From Natronomonas pharaonis DSM 2160 (GTDB lineage: Archaea; Halobacteriota; Halobacteria; Halobacteriales; Haloarculaceae): DNA of 64,000 nucleotides. Of the stretch, positions 43,840 to 53,066 are shown one piece after another. The DNA lies in NCBI RefSeq assembly GCF_000026045.1, contig NC_007426.1, forward strand, positions 2,108,001 to 2,172,000, in the 5' to 3' direction. Every line of letters begins with the position of its first letter. Position 1 is the first letter of the stretch. The notes below the pieces were generated by a model. The model did no database searches, was not told the origin of the DNA, and saw only the letters and a list, made by a program, of their open reading frames with translations. The position numbers and the translations under genes are program-made.

Positions 43840-43887
43840 CTGTCAGACGGGGCTATCCTTTTGTGTGCGCGGCGGCCACCGACAGCC

Positions 43888-43983
43888 ATGACGTGGGCCG
43901 ACCTCTTCGAGCGCGCCGACCAGTACGATGTCTCGACCGACGCGGTGACGAACGCACTGGACGCCCGGCGAAATGATAACTGA
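43888..43983 (+). CDS. 31-aa ORF overlapping the PIN-like gene
   Basis: MTWADLFERADQYDVS and then TDAVTNALDARRNDN: an amphipathic, acidic peptide. A CTATCCTTTTG box lies about 27 bp upstream, as for leaderless genes. Its stop (43981-43983) lies 11 bp inside the next gene (ATG at 43973), so translation would be coupled. The size, polarity and overlap look like a small antitoxin-like or accessory partner. Too short for most gene finders. Confidence 0.55.
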   Translation: MTWADLFERADQYDVSTDAVTNALDARRNDN

Positions 43984-44455
43984 CGGCCATGAGCCGGACC
44001 CGACGCGACTCGTCGCCGATGCCGACGTGCTGGCGGCGGACCTGCTGGTCGGCGGGCCGGCACGGGCAGCCCTGGATGAGTGGCGGCGACACTCGTGGCT
44101 CGACCTCGTCGTGACTGCGCCGCTGTGTGCCGATGCCGCGGCCGTTATCGAGTCGCTTGCCGATGAGACGCTGGCTGCCGACTGGCGTGGGCGGCTCGAA
44201 CAGGAGGCGGTCGTCGTCGACCAGCCGGCCGGCGACCACCCGGCGCTTGCGGCCGCATACCGGGGCGACGGAGCGCATATTCTCTCCTTGGACGAGCGGC
44301 TCCAATCAGCCGAGGCCGGGGCGAATCTCCGCGGCATGATGTCGGTCAGCGTCCGCTCGCCGGACGCCTTCGCGACTGTCTTCGACGCGGCGGTCGTCTA
44401 CGAGTCGACGTTCGACGAGCCGTATCCGGGGGCCGACCGCGACCCGCGAGCCTAG
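43973..44455 (+). CDS. PIN-like domain protein
   Basis: A 160-aa protein with a PIN-type layout: an early acidic Asp (VADADVLAADLLV), a mid-protein helix with Asp/Glu, and ILSLDERL late. PIN folds are often RNases. The catalytic acidic set is partly recognisable but not convincingly complete. It is preceded by an overlapping 31-aa ORF and followed by convergent rdgB. Whether it is a toxin or a housekeeping RNase cannot be told. Confidence 0.65.
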   Translation: MITDGHEPDPTRLVADADVLAADLLVGGPARAALDEWRRHSWLDLVVTAPLCADAAAVIESLADETLAADWRGRLEQEAVVVDQPAGDHPALAAAYRGDGAHILSLDERLQSAEAGANLRGMMSVSVRSPDAFATVFDAAVVYESTFDEPYPGADRDPRA

Positions 44456-44467
44456 TCCGACGGCTGC

Positions 44468-45112
44468 CTACCGCCCGGCGTACCACTCGGCGAACGTCGA
44501 TAGCGCCCGGCCGCGGTGAGAGACGGCGTTTTTCTCTTCCGGCGTCATCTCCGCGAAGGTCGTCCCGTCGTGTTCGAAAATCGGGTCGTAGCCGAAACCA
44601 CCGTCGCCCCGCGGCTCCACGATATGGCCCGGGACGGCGGCAGGAAAGAGCTTCACCGGCAGTTCCTCGCCGGCCACCGTCTCGTCGGTCGCCGCCGTCG
44701 CCCGCTCGTCGGCATCGATATCGGTCCCGCGTCGGTCGTCAGTGTCGACCGGCTCCGGCGATGCCTCGAAGGAGTCGCCGTCACAGTAGGCGATGACACA
44801 CCGGAACTTCGCCTGCGTCGCCTCTTCCCGGCGGGCGAGCCGGCCGACACACTCGACGCCGAGCGTGTTCTCGACGTACGCCGAGTAGGGGCCGGGGAAG
44901 CCGTCGAATCCCTCCAGATAGAGACCAGCGTCGTCAACGATGACCGGCTCGCCGACGTGCCGGTAGGCCTTTCGCGCGCCGTCGGCCGCGACCGCCTCCA
45001 GCGAGTCGGCCTGTATCTCCTGATAGTCGTATTCGAAGGCCGCCACATCGTCGTCGAGGTAGGCCTCTGCCTCCCGAACCTTCCCGTCGTTCGTCGTCAC
45101 GTATCGGAGCAT
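44468..45112 (-). CDS. rdgB: Non-canonical purine NTP pyrophosphatase (HAM1/RdgB)
   Basis: A 214-aa enzyme that hydrolyses ITP, dITP and XTP to monophosphates, protecting nucleic acids. It has the substrate loop TTNDGKVREAE (residues 6-16), VDDAGLYLEGFDGFPGPYS (near 60) and GFGYDPIFEHDG (near 175). An acidic insert of about 35 aa (about 120-155) lengthens it beyond the usual 185-195 aa, a halophile trait. The stop is 13 bp from the convergent PIN-like gene. Confidence 0.93.
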   Translation of the reverse strand: MLRYVTTNDGKVREAEAYLDDDVAAFEYDYQEIQADSLEAVAADGARKAYRHVGEPVIVDDAGLYLEGFDGFPGPYSAYVENTLGVECVGRLARREEATQAKFRCVIAYCDGDSFEASPEPVDTDDRRGTDIDADERATAATDETVAGEELPVKLFPAAVPGHIVEPRGDGGFGYDPIFEHDGTTFAEMTPEEKNAVSHRGRALSTFAEWYAGR

Positions 45113-45205
45113 GGGCGGCGGTTGGCCGGCGGGGCGAAAAGACCCACCGGTACTCGATGGCCGGGACCCGGAGGCTTATTCGAGCGACGTGTGTACATAA
45201 CCACC

Positions 45206-45598
45206 ATGGCAGACGACGACGGCGTCAGGGCGCTGCTTCTCGACCACTCCGACCAGCAGGCAGTTCGCAACGTCTTCGAGGCATACACCGGGACAGGGTC
45301 GGCGACGCTGACCGACTACGTCACGGCGATGCGGGCGACGGGTGGCGACCTCGCGGTTGTCGCCAGCGACGGCGCGGCGGATATCTACGCCTGCTGGAAC
45401 GGGAGCGGCGGCCGGTACGAACATCTCACCGTCTGGCCGCCATGGTCTATCGGCGGCTACGACCACGCCGACAGGGCGGGGCTCGAATCGGTGCTCGATG
45501 CTACCGACGACCTCCGGGTGATTCCGCATTCGGAGACGCCGTTCGCCGAGCCGGGGACGCTCGGGTCGCTTTCTCACCGGACAGAGCTGCAGCCGTAG
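45206..45598 (+). CDS. Hypothetical acidic protein
   Basis: A 130-aa soluble acidic protein starting MADDDGVRALLLDHSDQQAV. No membrane segment or motif is recognised; the middle has AACWNGSGGRYEHLTVWPPWSI-like aromatic clusters (WNG, WPPW). A GGCTTATTC box about 27 bp upstream supports the ATG at 45206. It is divergent from rdgB and convergent with aceB. Function unknown. Confidence 0.6.
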   Translation: MADDDGVRALLLDHSDQQAVRNVFEAYTGTGSATLTDYVTAMRATGGDLAVVASDGAADIYACWNGSGGRYEHLTVWPPWSIGGYDHADRAGLESVLDATDDLRVIPHSETPFAEPGTLGSLSHRTELQP

Positions 45599-45637
45599 CT
45601 CGGCGGGCAGCCTAAGAAAAAACGAACGTCGGGGGCG

Positions 45638-46948
45638 TTAGTTGCCGACTTCGATGGCGCGCTCGACGACGTCCTCGCTGTAGAGGTCCGCGAGGTCGTC
45701 GTGCTGGTCCGGACGGTTCTCGTAGACGTCCTGGAACAGCTTGACGGGCGTCATCAGAGCCTGGTAGGTCGCCTCGTCCCACATGCGGTCGCTGGAGACG
45801 TCGACCTGAACGCCGTCGATTTCGATGGTGGCCGCGCGGGTCATCGCGATGGCACCCTTGCCGGCCTCCTTTGCGGCCTCGAACTCCTCCATGGAGTCGA
45901 CGATATCGTCCATGCTGGGGACGTAATCGACGAGGTCAAGCAGTTCGTCGGCGAGTTCCTCCTCGGACTCACAGAAGATTTCGGTGCTACCGACTTCGAG
46001 TTCGTAGCCGCCGTCTTCTTCTTCAAGCTCGATGCGGTCGCCGCTGTAGACCTCGACGCCGTCTTCGCTTTCGAGTTCGACCTCGCGGCCGTCGGCGTCG
46101 ATGAGCCAGTAGCCCGTTGCCGGCGGGAGCGGGCTCTTGTTGGCCTCGACGACCTGCCCGGGCGTCAAAGACCAGATGCCGAGCATCCCCATCGCGTTGT
46201 TGGCGGTGATGCGGTCGTGGTAGCCCTCGACGTCGCGGATGTCGTCGTAGGGACCGTCCACGGAGATGAGGCCGGCAGCGCTGGCTGCGCGGGACGTGTT
46301 GTGGCGGAGCTCCTTCCACTCGGGGAGGCCACCGGTCGGCGTGATGGCGCGCATATCCTTCGTGTAGTCGACCTCGCCGTCGACGAGCAGGAAGAGCCGT
46401 TCGAGGTTGTTGTCAGCCTTGCCCATCTCCTCGCGGAGCTTGCCCATCGCGAGTTCGGCGGAGCCGGACTCGATGATGACGGACATGGCAATCGAGCCCT
46501 CTTCGAGGCCGTACTCGTTTTCGACGATGGTGATGAACTCGTCGGCCTTCTTCCAGTCGTCGATGTCGCCGACTTCAGGGATGACAAAGCCGTCGATGTG
46601 CTCGATAGCGCCGTTTTCGGGGTCGGCGATTTCGAGCATGTGCTGGAAGCCCTGATAGCGGGTCTCGGGGCTGTCGCGGTGCCAGACGACGCGCGGGTGA
46701 ATCTCGCCGGGGAAGTCGGCGCCGCTCTCGGCGACGACCTCGGCGATGTTCTCGGCACCCTCATCGCGCATGTTCGGGGCGGTGGCGTCTTCGTTGTCCG
46801 GGACCCACACGTCGGGGGCCTGCATGCCGCGGAGTTCGATGGCGCTACGAAGCTTCTTGGCGGAGTCTTCGACGCCCTTCTCGGCGGTCGGGGTCGTGAA
46901 GAACGTCCGCACGAACGTTCGGTCGTGGGTTCGCTTGTCGAGAGTCAT
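45638..46948 (-). CDS. aceB: Malate synthase, haloarchaeal type
   Basis: A 436-aa enzyme condensing glyoxylate and acetyl-CoA to malate. Haloarchaeal AceB is shorter than bacterial A/G types and related to citrate-lyase-beta folds. It shows RTFFTTPTAEKGVEDSAKKL at the N-terminus, GEIHPRVVWHRDSPETRYQG (near 85), FLLVDGEVDYTKDMRAI, and SYVPSMDD-like VDYVPSMDDIVDSMEEFEAAK near the end, matching the Haloferax protein. The ATG at 46948 follows a TTTTAATAATGG box at about 46974-46985. It is 132 bp downstream of aceA and may have its own promoter. Confidence 0.93.
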   Translation of the reverse strand: MTLDKRTHDRTFVRTFFTTPTAEKGVEDSAKKLRSAIELRGMQAPDVWVPDNEDATAPNMRDEGAENIAEVVAESGADFPGEIHPRVVWHRDSPETRYQGFQHMLEIADPENGAIEHIDGFVIPEVGDIDDWKKADEFITIVENEYGLEEGSIAMSVIIESGSAELAMGKLREEMGKADNNLERLFLLVDGEVDYTKDMRAITPTGGLPEWKELRHNTSRAASAAGLISVDGPYDDIRDVEGYHDRITANNAMGMLGIWSLTPGQVVEANKSPLPPATGYWLIDADGREVELESEDGVEVYSGDRIELEEEDGGYELEVGSTEIFCESEEELADELLDLVDYVPSMDDIVDSMEEFEAAKEAGKGAIAMTRAATIEIDGVQVDVSSDRMWDEATYQALMTPVKLFQDVYENRPDQHDDLADLYSEDVVERAIEVGN

Positions 46949-47080
46949 CTCGGTCACCAGAACCGTCGAGTCGACCATTATTAAAAGTGGCCGATTCGGC
47001 ATTACGGTCGGAACGGGCCGTTTTCACGTAGTAACCACTACTGACCGCGAAGAAAGAAAGGACGTAATCGGGATGCCGGG

Positions 47081-48145
47081 TTAGTTGCCGTCGGAGGTGA
47101 GCGGGTCCGACTCTTCCTCGGTGAAGCCGGCGGATTTTTCCATCCGCTCTTTGGCTTCGGGGTCGAACTGCGCCTCGATGTCCTGGAAGCGCGAGACGAA
47201 CGAAAGCTCGTGGTGGCTCTCGGTCTCGTGGCCCAGGTAGCGGCCTTCGAGGTCCCACTGCGCTTCCTCGTCGTTCTGCTCGATGTTCTTCATGTCCTCG
47301 TAGACGGCGTGTGCGCCGGAGTGCAGGGCGTACAGCGTGATGAAGATGTACTGGTAGCCGAGGTCGCCGAGTTCCTGGAACGTCAGGGCGTCTTCTTCCT
47401 CGGACCACGCGAAGGAGCTGGAGTAGTTGAAGGCGAGGTCCAGCTCGGGGTGGGTCTCGTGGATGGTTTCGGCGTACTCGACGGCGTCCTCGCGGGACGG
47501 GTCGGGCATCTCGGGCCAGACCAGGTCGACGCCGGCGTCGGCGTAGATGCGGCCGCGCTCGAGGTGTTCTTCCCAGTCACCGTTGGCGGAGCCGTAGGCG
47601 TCCGTCCGGGCGATGATGATGGTGTCCTCGGACTGCTTGGCGTCGACGGCCGCGCTGAAGCGGGCCTCGGCGTCCTCGCGGGAGATGATCTTCTTGCCGG
47701 CGATGTGACCGCAGCGCTTGGGCGTCGTCTGGTCCTCGATGTGGACCGCAGCGACGCCGGCCTTCTCGTATTCGCGGACGGCACGGCGGACGTTGTGGAT
47801 GCCACCGTAGCCAGTGTCACAGTCGGCGACGACCGGCAGGTTCGTCGCTTCGACGATGCGCTTTGCGTTCTCGACCATCTCGGTCATCGTGACCATCTCG
47901 AGGTCCGGGAAGCCGAACTGGCCAAGGACCGTCGAGTAGCCCGACATGTACGCGGCGTCCAGACCGGCCATCTCGGCCAGTCGGGCGTCGAGGGCGTGGT
48001 AGAGGCCCGGCGCGAAGGTGAAGTCCTGCTCCTCGAACTTCTCTCGAAGCTCGCGGGCGGCAGGGTTGTCAACGTCTCGAACAATCGATTCCGTGTTCTG
48101 GACGCGGCTCGCAACCTCGTCCGTTCCGTCGTTGTCGTGTGCCAT
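47081..48145 (-). CDS. aceA: Isocitrate lyase
   Basis: A 354-aa enzyme splitting isocitrate to glyoxylate and succinate, the committed step of the glyoxylate bypass. It has the catalytic Cys motif [10 protein letters not shown] (near 160) as in [11 protein letters not shown] (near 100) and ARTDAYGS (near 190). Its length and the aceB next door support the function over a methylisocitrate lyase. The leader before the ATG at 48145 is unusually long, about 160 nt. Confidence 0.93.
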   Translation of the reverse strand: MAHDNDGTDEVASRVQNTESIVRDVDNPAARELREKFEEQDFTFAPGLYHALDARLAEMAGLDAAYMSGYSTVLGQFGFPDLEMVTMTEMVENAKRIVEATNLPVVADCDTGYGGIHNVRRAVREYEKAGVAAVHIEDQTTPKRCGHIAGKKIISREDAEARFSAAVDAKQSEDTIIIARTDAYGSANGDWEEHLERGRIYADAGVDLVWPEMPDPSREDAVEYAETIHETHPELDLAFNYSSSFAWSEEEDALTFQELGDLGYQYIFITLYALHSGAHAVYEDMKNIEQNDEEAQWDLEGRYLGHETESHHELSFVSRFQDIEAQFDPEAKERMEKSAGFTEEESDPLTSDGN

Positions 48146-48452
48146 AGTTAATTCGTAGTAGGGTCGGCCCCGAACGCCGAAGCGTCCGAGAAACCGGTGG
48201 TCGTTCCTGAGTGCCCCAGCGCGGCGCGGACGGCCCCCATCGCGGCGGCCACCAAACAGTTCGGCCCGCACCGTCGCTGCGAATCACTCATCGTGTGCAC
48301 TTGACCGGAACGCCGACTGGTACAAAACCCTTATGATTTTTAATGTTAATACTCGATAAACAGTATTGAGTATATAATGGATTGTGATTGACTAGCGACC
48401 GTCTTTGTGTACCACAGGTAACGCAACAGCCGTTAATCGGTGGTAGCAGGCG
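48146..48452. promoter_or_regulatory. aceA leader and promoter region
   Basis: 307 bp with no gene. A G+C-rich leader (48146-48310) precedes an AT-rich promoter zone (48325-48385). A dyad AATACT-N8-AGTATT (48348-48367) lies beside possible boxes on the minus strand (TCATAAGG at about 48332-48340 on that strand). This is the likely control point for the glyoxylate bypass. Confidence 0.45.
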
Positions 48453-49403
48453 TCAATCCGCCGCTGTCGAGTCTTCCGACAGCGTGACGAGCGTCTCGAC
48501 ATCCGGAATCGATGCATCGGCGTCGGTGATGACCTCGATACGCCGGGTGAGTTTCTCGCTTGCGTACTCGACGAGCGGTTCGGGGTCGGTTACCTCGTCG
48601 GTCGCGCTCACCGTCTCCGCGACGAGCGGCAGCAGTTCCTGCAGCGTCTCCCGGACGACAGACTCGTCGACGCCATCCTCGGCGAGATGTGATTGGACTT
48701 TCTGCATCCCGAAGCCGACATGGCGGCCTTCGTCGCTCCGAATGAACGAGATGCCCTTCACTAACCCCTCCAGATGCGGCATGCCGTCTTCCCGAAGGGC
48801 CTCGCTGCCGCGAGGGGACATAGAGGAGACGATGCCCCAGTAGCCGGTCTGGGCGAGCACCGACTCAACAGTGAGATGGTAGTGACAGTAGGCCCGCACG
48901 CGGTTCGTCGGGGTATCTTCGCCCGGTTCCAGAAGCCGCTCCATGGCTGCCTCGGTCCGGTCGAAGAGGTCGACGTAGCCATCGACGAAGAACCGCTGGT
49001 CGGTGGGCGCTCGCCGCTCGAAGCCGCGGGCGTCGGCGACCGGGTGGATGACCTCCCGCCAGTACCGGTCGAAAAACTGGGTGTGTTTCGCCTCCTCGTA
49101 TATCTGTGAGGAGACGAACATCTGGTCGTTGATATCATCCACAACAAGCATGAGCGGCGCGAGGTCTTCGGTGACCGCTTCCTCGCCGGCTCCGAACAGC
49201 GCCAGCGTCCGCATCAGGTCCTCGAACTCGGTTTCGCCGAACTCATCGGCGTCGATGAGCCGCTTGCGGTCCTGTTCGATGAGTGCTTTCTCGATGTCCT
49301 CGTACGGGTCCCAGTGATTGTAGACGGCGTGTTTGAAATAGCCCCCAGCGACGCTGTCAGGGTCGATGCGCATCTCCCGGCTGTCATCCCGTATCTGTGT
49401 CAT
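48453..49403 (-). CDS. Ferritin-like R2/R2lox-type di-metal protein
   Basis: A 316-aa all-helical protein with a complete six-ligand set: Glu79, Glu104-x2-His107, Glu180, and Glu225-x2-His228. It is related to ribonucleotide reductase R2 and to R2-like ligand-binding oxidases. The radical Tyr place (His+4) is Phe111, so it is probably not a classical R2. Tyr175 sits five residues before Glu180, like the crosslinked Tyr of R2lox, but the position of its partner Val (Glu+3) is Ala82. No NrdA-like gene is nearby. Confidence 0.75.
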   Translation of the reverse strand: MTQIRDDSREMRIDPDSVAGGYFKHAVYNHWDPYEDIEKALIEQDRKRLIDADEFGETEFEDLMRTLALFGAGEEAVTEDLAPLMLVVDDINDQMFVSSQIYEEAKHTQFFDRYWREVIHPVADARGFERRAPTDQRFFVDGYVDLFDRTEAAMERLLEPGEDTPTNRVRAYCHYHLTVESVLAQTGYWGIVSSMSPRGSEALREDGMPHLEGLVKGISFIRSDEGRHVGFGMQKVQSHLAEDGVDESVVRETLQELLPLVAETVSATDEVTDPEPLVEYASEKLTRRIEVITDADASIPDVETLVTLSEDSTAAD

Positions 49404-49535
49404 ACGTGTTCGTATGCCGATTGGCTATTCGACGTGTCGCCCCTGATTCGAGGGAAGTTGAAATGCGCTGGTGCTGTGCCGCTGGAGGGGCTGTGGCAAC
49501 AAAAGAGGTAAGCCGGTCCGACAGAACAGCGATAT

Positions 49536-50204
49536 ATGCGCTATGCGACCGTCACTATCACGCCCGAAAGTGGCGCGTTTCAGCCGGCGGACGGGGCGGT
49601 CGCGGACGACCCTGCCGTCGTTCGCGAATCGATAGACCAGCTTGAGTCTCTCGACGACGGTACCTGCGTGATGCTCTCTCGGGTCCGAGGCGACCTCTCG
49701 CGGGCCGCCGACATCCTCGATGGGCAGTCGGACGTCCTCGGCTACGACATCGCGACCGACGGCGACAGCCGAGTCGGCCAACAGCACGGCTACATCTACG
49801 TCCATTTCCGACCGACGGAAACGGTCGCAGAGCTGCTTGCGGCCGTCGAAGAGACGGAGGCCGTCCTGAAGACGCCGCTGGAGTACCGTGACAACGGCGG
49901 CGTCCGGGTGACGCTTATCGGCGACGATGAGACGATACAGCGAACCGTCGAGGCAGTCCCGAATACGGTCAGAATATCGTTAGAGGGAACGGGCGATTAC
50001 CGGCCGAGCACCGGGCGGTTGCTCTCCGTGTTAACGCCGCGGCAGCGGGAAATCCTTGAGGCAGCGGTCGAGGCCGGCTACTACGAGGTACCGCGACAGG
50101 CAACCCACGAGGACATCGCCGAGACGGTCGACGTTTCGGCCGGAACGGTCGGCGAACATCTCCGGAAAGTGGAAGGAAAGCTGCTGTCGTCGCTCGTCGA
50201 GTGA
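49536..50204 (+). CDS. Bacterio-opsin activator-type HTH protein
   Basis: A 222-aa regulator: an N-terminal sensory domain (about 1-145) and C-terminal HTH_10 (about 160-220) with LTPRQREILEAAVEAGYYEVPR and ATHEDIAETVDVSAGTVGEH, the wH type common in haloarchaea. It has no PAS or GAF part, unlike the regulator at 37082. It is divergent from the R2-like gene. Target unknown. Confidence 0.85.
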   Translation: MRYATVTITPESGAFQPADGAVADDPAVVRESIDQLESLDDGTCVMLSRVRGDLSRAADILDGQSDVLGYDIATDGDSRVGQQHGYIYVHFRPTETVAELLAAVEETEAVLKTPLEYRDNGGVRVTLIGDDETIQRTVEAVPNTVRISLEGTGDYRPSTGRLLSVLTPRQREILEAAVEAGYYEVPRQATHEDIAETVDVSAGTVGEHLRKVEGKLLSSLVE

Positions 50205-50258
50205 CCGACAGCGGCCACGACCGACGGGCTCTTTGACGCCCGCCGTGAGCGTTCCCCT

Positions 50259-50741
50259 ATGACTGTTGCCGCCGATACTCGGGCTGCCGTCCGCGAGCGG
50301 CCGTTCCTCGAAACCGCGCTCAGGGCCGGCGTCGTCAACTACACCGCAGCCGCGCGCGTTCTCGATGTCGGCGACACCGAGGCCGTCGCTGCGGCACTAC
50401 GCCGATACGCTGAAGCGGCCGACGAGTACAGCCCGCCCAAGACGGACGCCAGTGTTTCTATGCGGTCGGGCATCGGCCGTAGCGACGACAACAGTAACGG
50501 CCTGTTCTCCGTCGGCGACACGTGCTTTGCCGCCGACGGCGGGGACCTGACGGCTATCGTCGCAGAAGGCGATGTCGAACCCGGGGTGCTCGAACCGGTG
50601 CTTGGCCGGCTCCGAACCGCCGATATCGGGGTTGAGGCCGCAGCCGCGGGCGACGGATATCTCGCTGTTGTCGTCGGCCGCCGGGACGGAGCCGACGCGG
50701 TGCGGGCCGTGGAGGGCAGCCTCGGCCAAGCGACGCATTGA
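50259..50741 (+). CDS. Conserved haloarchaeal protein upstream of cysS
   Basis: A 160-aa acidic protein with MTVAADTRAAVRERPFLETALRAGVVNYTAAARVL at the start, a possible small helical domain (1-55), a loop, then an ACT-like alpha/beta end (about 90-155) with VEPGVLEPVLGRL. The family is conserved next to cysS in haloarchaea. The cysS start lies 26 bp beyond its stop, so they may be co-transcribed. Function unknown. Confidence 0.65.
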   Translation: MTVAADTRAAVRERPFLETALRAGVVNYTAAARVLDVGDTEAVAAALRRYAEAADEYSPPKTDASVSMRSGIGRSDDNSNGLFSVGDTCFAADGGDLTAIVAEGDVEPGVLEPVLGRLRTADIGVEAAAAGDGYLAVVVGRRDGADAVRAVEGSLGQATH

Positions 50742-50767
50742 AACCGGCTCCGGGCGACTCCCCGACA

Positions 50768-52261
50768 ATGACGCTCCGTGTCTCGAATACGCTTTCGGGC
50801 GAACGCGAGGAGTTCGAGCCGGCCGACCCCGACAACGTCCTGCTGTATTACTGCGGCCTGACGGTTTCGGATTACGCCCACCTCGGTCATGCCCGGACGT
50901 GGGTACACGTCGATGTGATTCATCGGTGGCTGGAGGCGCTCGGCTACGATGTCCGCCACGTCGAGAATATCACCGACGTGAACGAGAAAATCGTCGCCCG
51001 CGTCGGCGAACCGGCCGACGGCGACACGTTCGGCGACGACGAGGGTGATGTGGCGACCCACTTCATCGACCAGTTGCTCTCCGATATGCGCTCGCTCAAC
51101 CTCAAGCGGGCGGAGGTCTACCCACGCGTTTCCGAACACGTCCCCGAGATTATCGACCTCATCGAGACGCTCGTCGAGCGCGGCTACGCATACGAATCCA
51201 ACGGCTCGGTGTACTTCGACGTGACCGAGTTCGAGGAGTACGGAAAGCTCTCCAACCAGCGGCTCGAAGCCGTCGAGGCACAGGGGCCCGAGACCGAACA
51301 GGCCGAAAAGCGCCATCCGGCCGACTTCGCCCTCTGGAAGGCCGGCGGCGTCTCCGAATCGGCACTCGAAGAGCACCGCGATGCTGACTGTGAGTACGCT
51401 ACCGAATCCCCCGCCGGCCAGACGTGGGCGTCCCCATGGGGCGAAGGACGCCCCGGCTGGCACATCGAGTGCTCGGCGATGTCGATGACGCATCTCGACG
51501 ACTCCATCGACATCCACATGGGCGGCCGCGACCTCGTGTTCCCGCACCACGAAAACGAAATCGCCCAAAGCGAGGCCGCCACCGGCGAACAGTTCGCCCG
51601 CTACTGGCTCCATGCCGACCTCTTCCAGATGGACGACGAGAAGATGTCCTCCAGCCTCGGCAACTTCATCCCGGTCTCGGAGGCCGTCGCCCGCTTCGGC
51701 GTCAACCCGCTCCGGATGTTCTTCCTGTCGGCGTCGTACAACTCGACCCAGACCTACAGCGAGGCAGCCATCGAGGAGGCACTCGAACGGTGGGACCGGC
51801 TTGCGGCCGCGTATGAACGGGCTGCCGCGGCCGCTGACAGCCCTGCCGCGGGGACAAAGGTCGACTCCCCGCTCGGTGAGGCGGTCGAAGCAGCCGAGGC
51901 GGCGTTTACCGAGGCGATGAACGACGACTTCAACACCCGCGAGGCGCTGTCGGCGCTTTTCGACCTCGCAAGCGCCATCAACAGCCACCTCGACGACCGC
52001 GACCGCTACGACTACCGGGCGCTACGCCGAGGTATCGAGGCGTTCGAGCGGCTCGGCGGGGACGTCCTCGGCTTCGACTTCGACGGCAGCGCCGACGGCG
52101 AGGCGGCGCTGGCTGGCGAGCTCGTCGAGCTCTTGCTCGAGGTCCGAGAGGCCGAACGCGAGGCCGAAAACTACGAACGGGCCGACAAAATCAGAGACGA
52201 CATCGAGGCCCTCGGCGTCGAGATACAGGACACCGACGACGGCGCTGAGTACCGACTGTAG
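50768..52261 (+). CDS. cysS: Cysteinyl-tRNA synthetase
   Basis: A 497-aa class I synthetase. A zinc Cys in YYCGLTVSDYAHLGH with the HIGH-like LGHARTW (near 35), the second zinc/His region near WHIECSAMS (near 230) and KMSSS in DEKMSSSLGN (near 290) are all present. It attaches cysteine to tRNA-Cys in the cytosol. The ATG at 50768 gives the usual MTLRVSNTL start; a TTG 30 bp upstream is less likely. Confidence 0.96.
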   Translation: MTLRVSNTLSGEREEFEPADPDNVLLYYCGLTVSDYAHLGHARTWVHVDVIHRWLEALGYDVRHVENITDVNEKIVARVGEPADGDTFGDDEGDVATHFIDQLLSDMRSLNLKRAEVYPRVSEHVPEIIDLIETLVERGYAYESNGSVYFDVTEFEEYGKLSNQRLEAVEAQGPETEQAEKRHPADFALWKAGGVSESALEEHRDADCEYATESPAGQTWASPWGEGRPGWHIECSAMSMTHLDDSIDIHMGGRDLVFPHHENEIAQSEAATGEQFARYWLHADLFQMDDEKMSSSLGNFIPVSEAVARFGVNPLRMFFLSASYNSTQTYSEAAIEEALERWDRLAAAYERAAAAADSPAAGTKVDSPLGEAVEAAEAAFTEAMNDDFNTREALSALFDLASAINSHLDDRDRYDYRALRRGIEAFERLGGDVLGFDFDGSADGEAALAGELVELLLEVREAEREAENYERADKIRDDIEALGVEIQDTDDGAEYRL

Positions 52262-52298
52262 GCAAAACACACATATTTCGGTGTAAAAAAGCGTGCGT

Positions 52299-53051
52299 AT
52301 GCCGCCCGAGCCCCTCCAGTCCAACGGCTCCTGTCCCGAGCAGACAGCCGACAGCGAGACACCGAGCGGCGGACAGCCAGACACCAACCGGCATCGACCC
52401 AAGGCACTCGGTCGTATCGTGTATGTCTGCGCACAGGCCGGTTCGGCCGCGTTCTTTGTCGGAATTGCCCTCGCAGGGGCGGTCGTTCGGCTCCGGGAAC
52501 CGGAGCGTCAACTGGCCGAAATAGACGCCCCGAAGTCGGCGTTTAGCACACTACCGGACACGACCGAAGCGCTGCTGTGGACCCTGTTTCAAGCCCACGG
52601 CGTCGATATCACCGTCAGGGAGAGCAGTACTGCCCCGGAAACGTCTGCGGCCATCGCGGACGCAGCCATCGTCGACCCTAGCTGGCTTGTTGTGGCCGTG
52701 CCGCTCGTGCTGCTCGCTGCCGGGGGTGCCGCCACCGCGGCTCTTGCTCCCCAGTCGCTTTGGGGGGCTGCCGGGACAGGTGCCGCTATCACGGTTGCGT
52801 ACGCGCCGCTCGCGGCGCTTGCGGTGTGGCTTGCCACGTACTCGCCGTCGACGGTGACGATGGGCATCGAAGGCGACCCTGGTCCGGGAACGGCCGTGTT
52901 CGGTGACGGGTGGGCCGTCGGGTTCAGCATCGGCCCCGACCCGCTGGCCGCGGTGTTTGTTGCCGGCATCGCGTATCCAGTCGTGTTCGGGGCTGTCGGT
53001 GGTGCCGCAGCGCATCTCAAAAAGCAGAGCCGCTCAGAGCCGAGTCAGTAG
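52299..53051 (+). CDS. Membrane protein of unknown function
   Basis: A 250-aa protein with a disordered first 35 residues and about four helices (about 42-60, 115-140, 150-170 and 205-230). No motif is recognised. The ATG at 52299 has a CATATTTC box about 25 bp upstream; the GTG at 52293 is less likely. It is convergent with the PadR-like gene. Similar proteins exist in haloarchaea without assigned function. Confidence 0.6.
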   Translation: MPPEPLQSNGSCPEQTADSETPSGGQPDTNRHRPKALGRIVYVCAQAGSAAFFVGIALAGAVVRLREPERQLAEIDAPKSAFSTLPDTTEALLWTLFQAHGVDITVRESSTAPETSAAIADAAIVDPSWLVVAVPLVLLAAGGAATAALAPQSLWGAAGTGAAITVAYAPLAALAVWLATYSPSTVTMGIEGDPGPGTAVFGDGWAVGFSIGPDPLAAVFVAGIAYPVVFGAVGGAAAHLKKQSRSEPSQ

Positions 53052-53066
53052 CCGCCGCGAGAAGCG

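Noticed and set aside
45701-46984. Plus-strand frame over aceB
   Set aside because: Antisense to malate synthase; no start signal and no recognisable domain.
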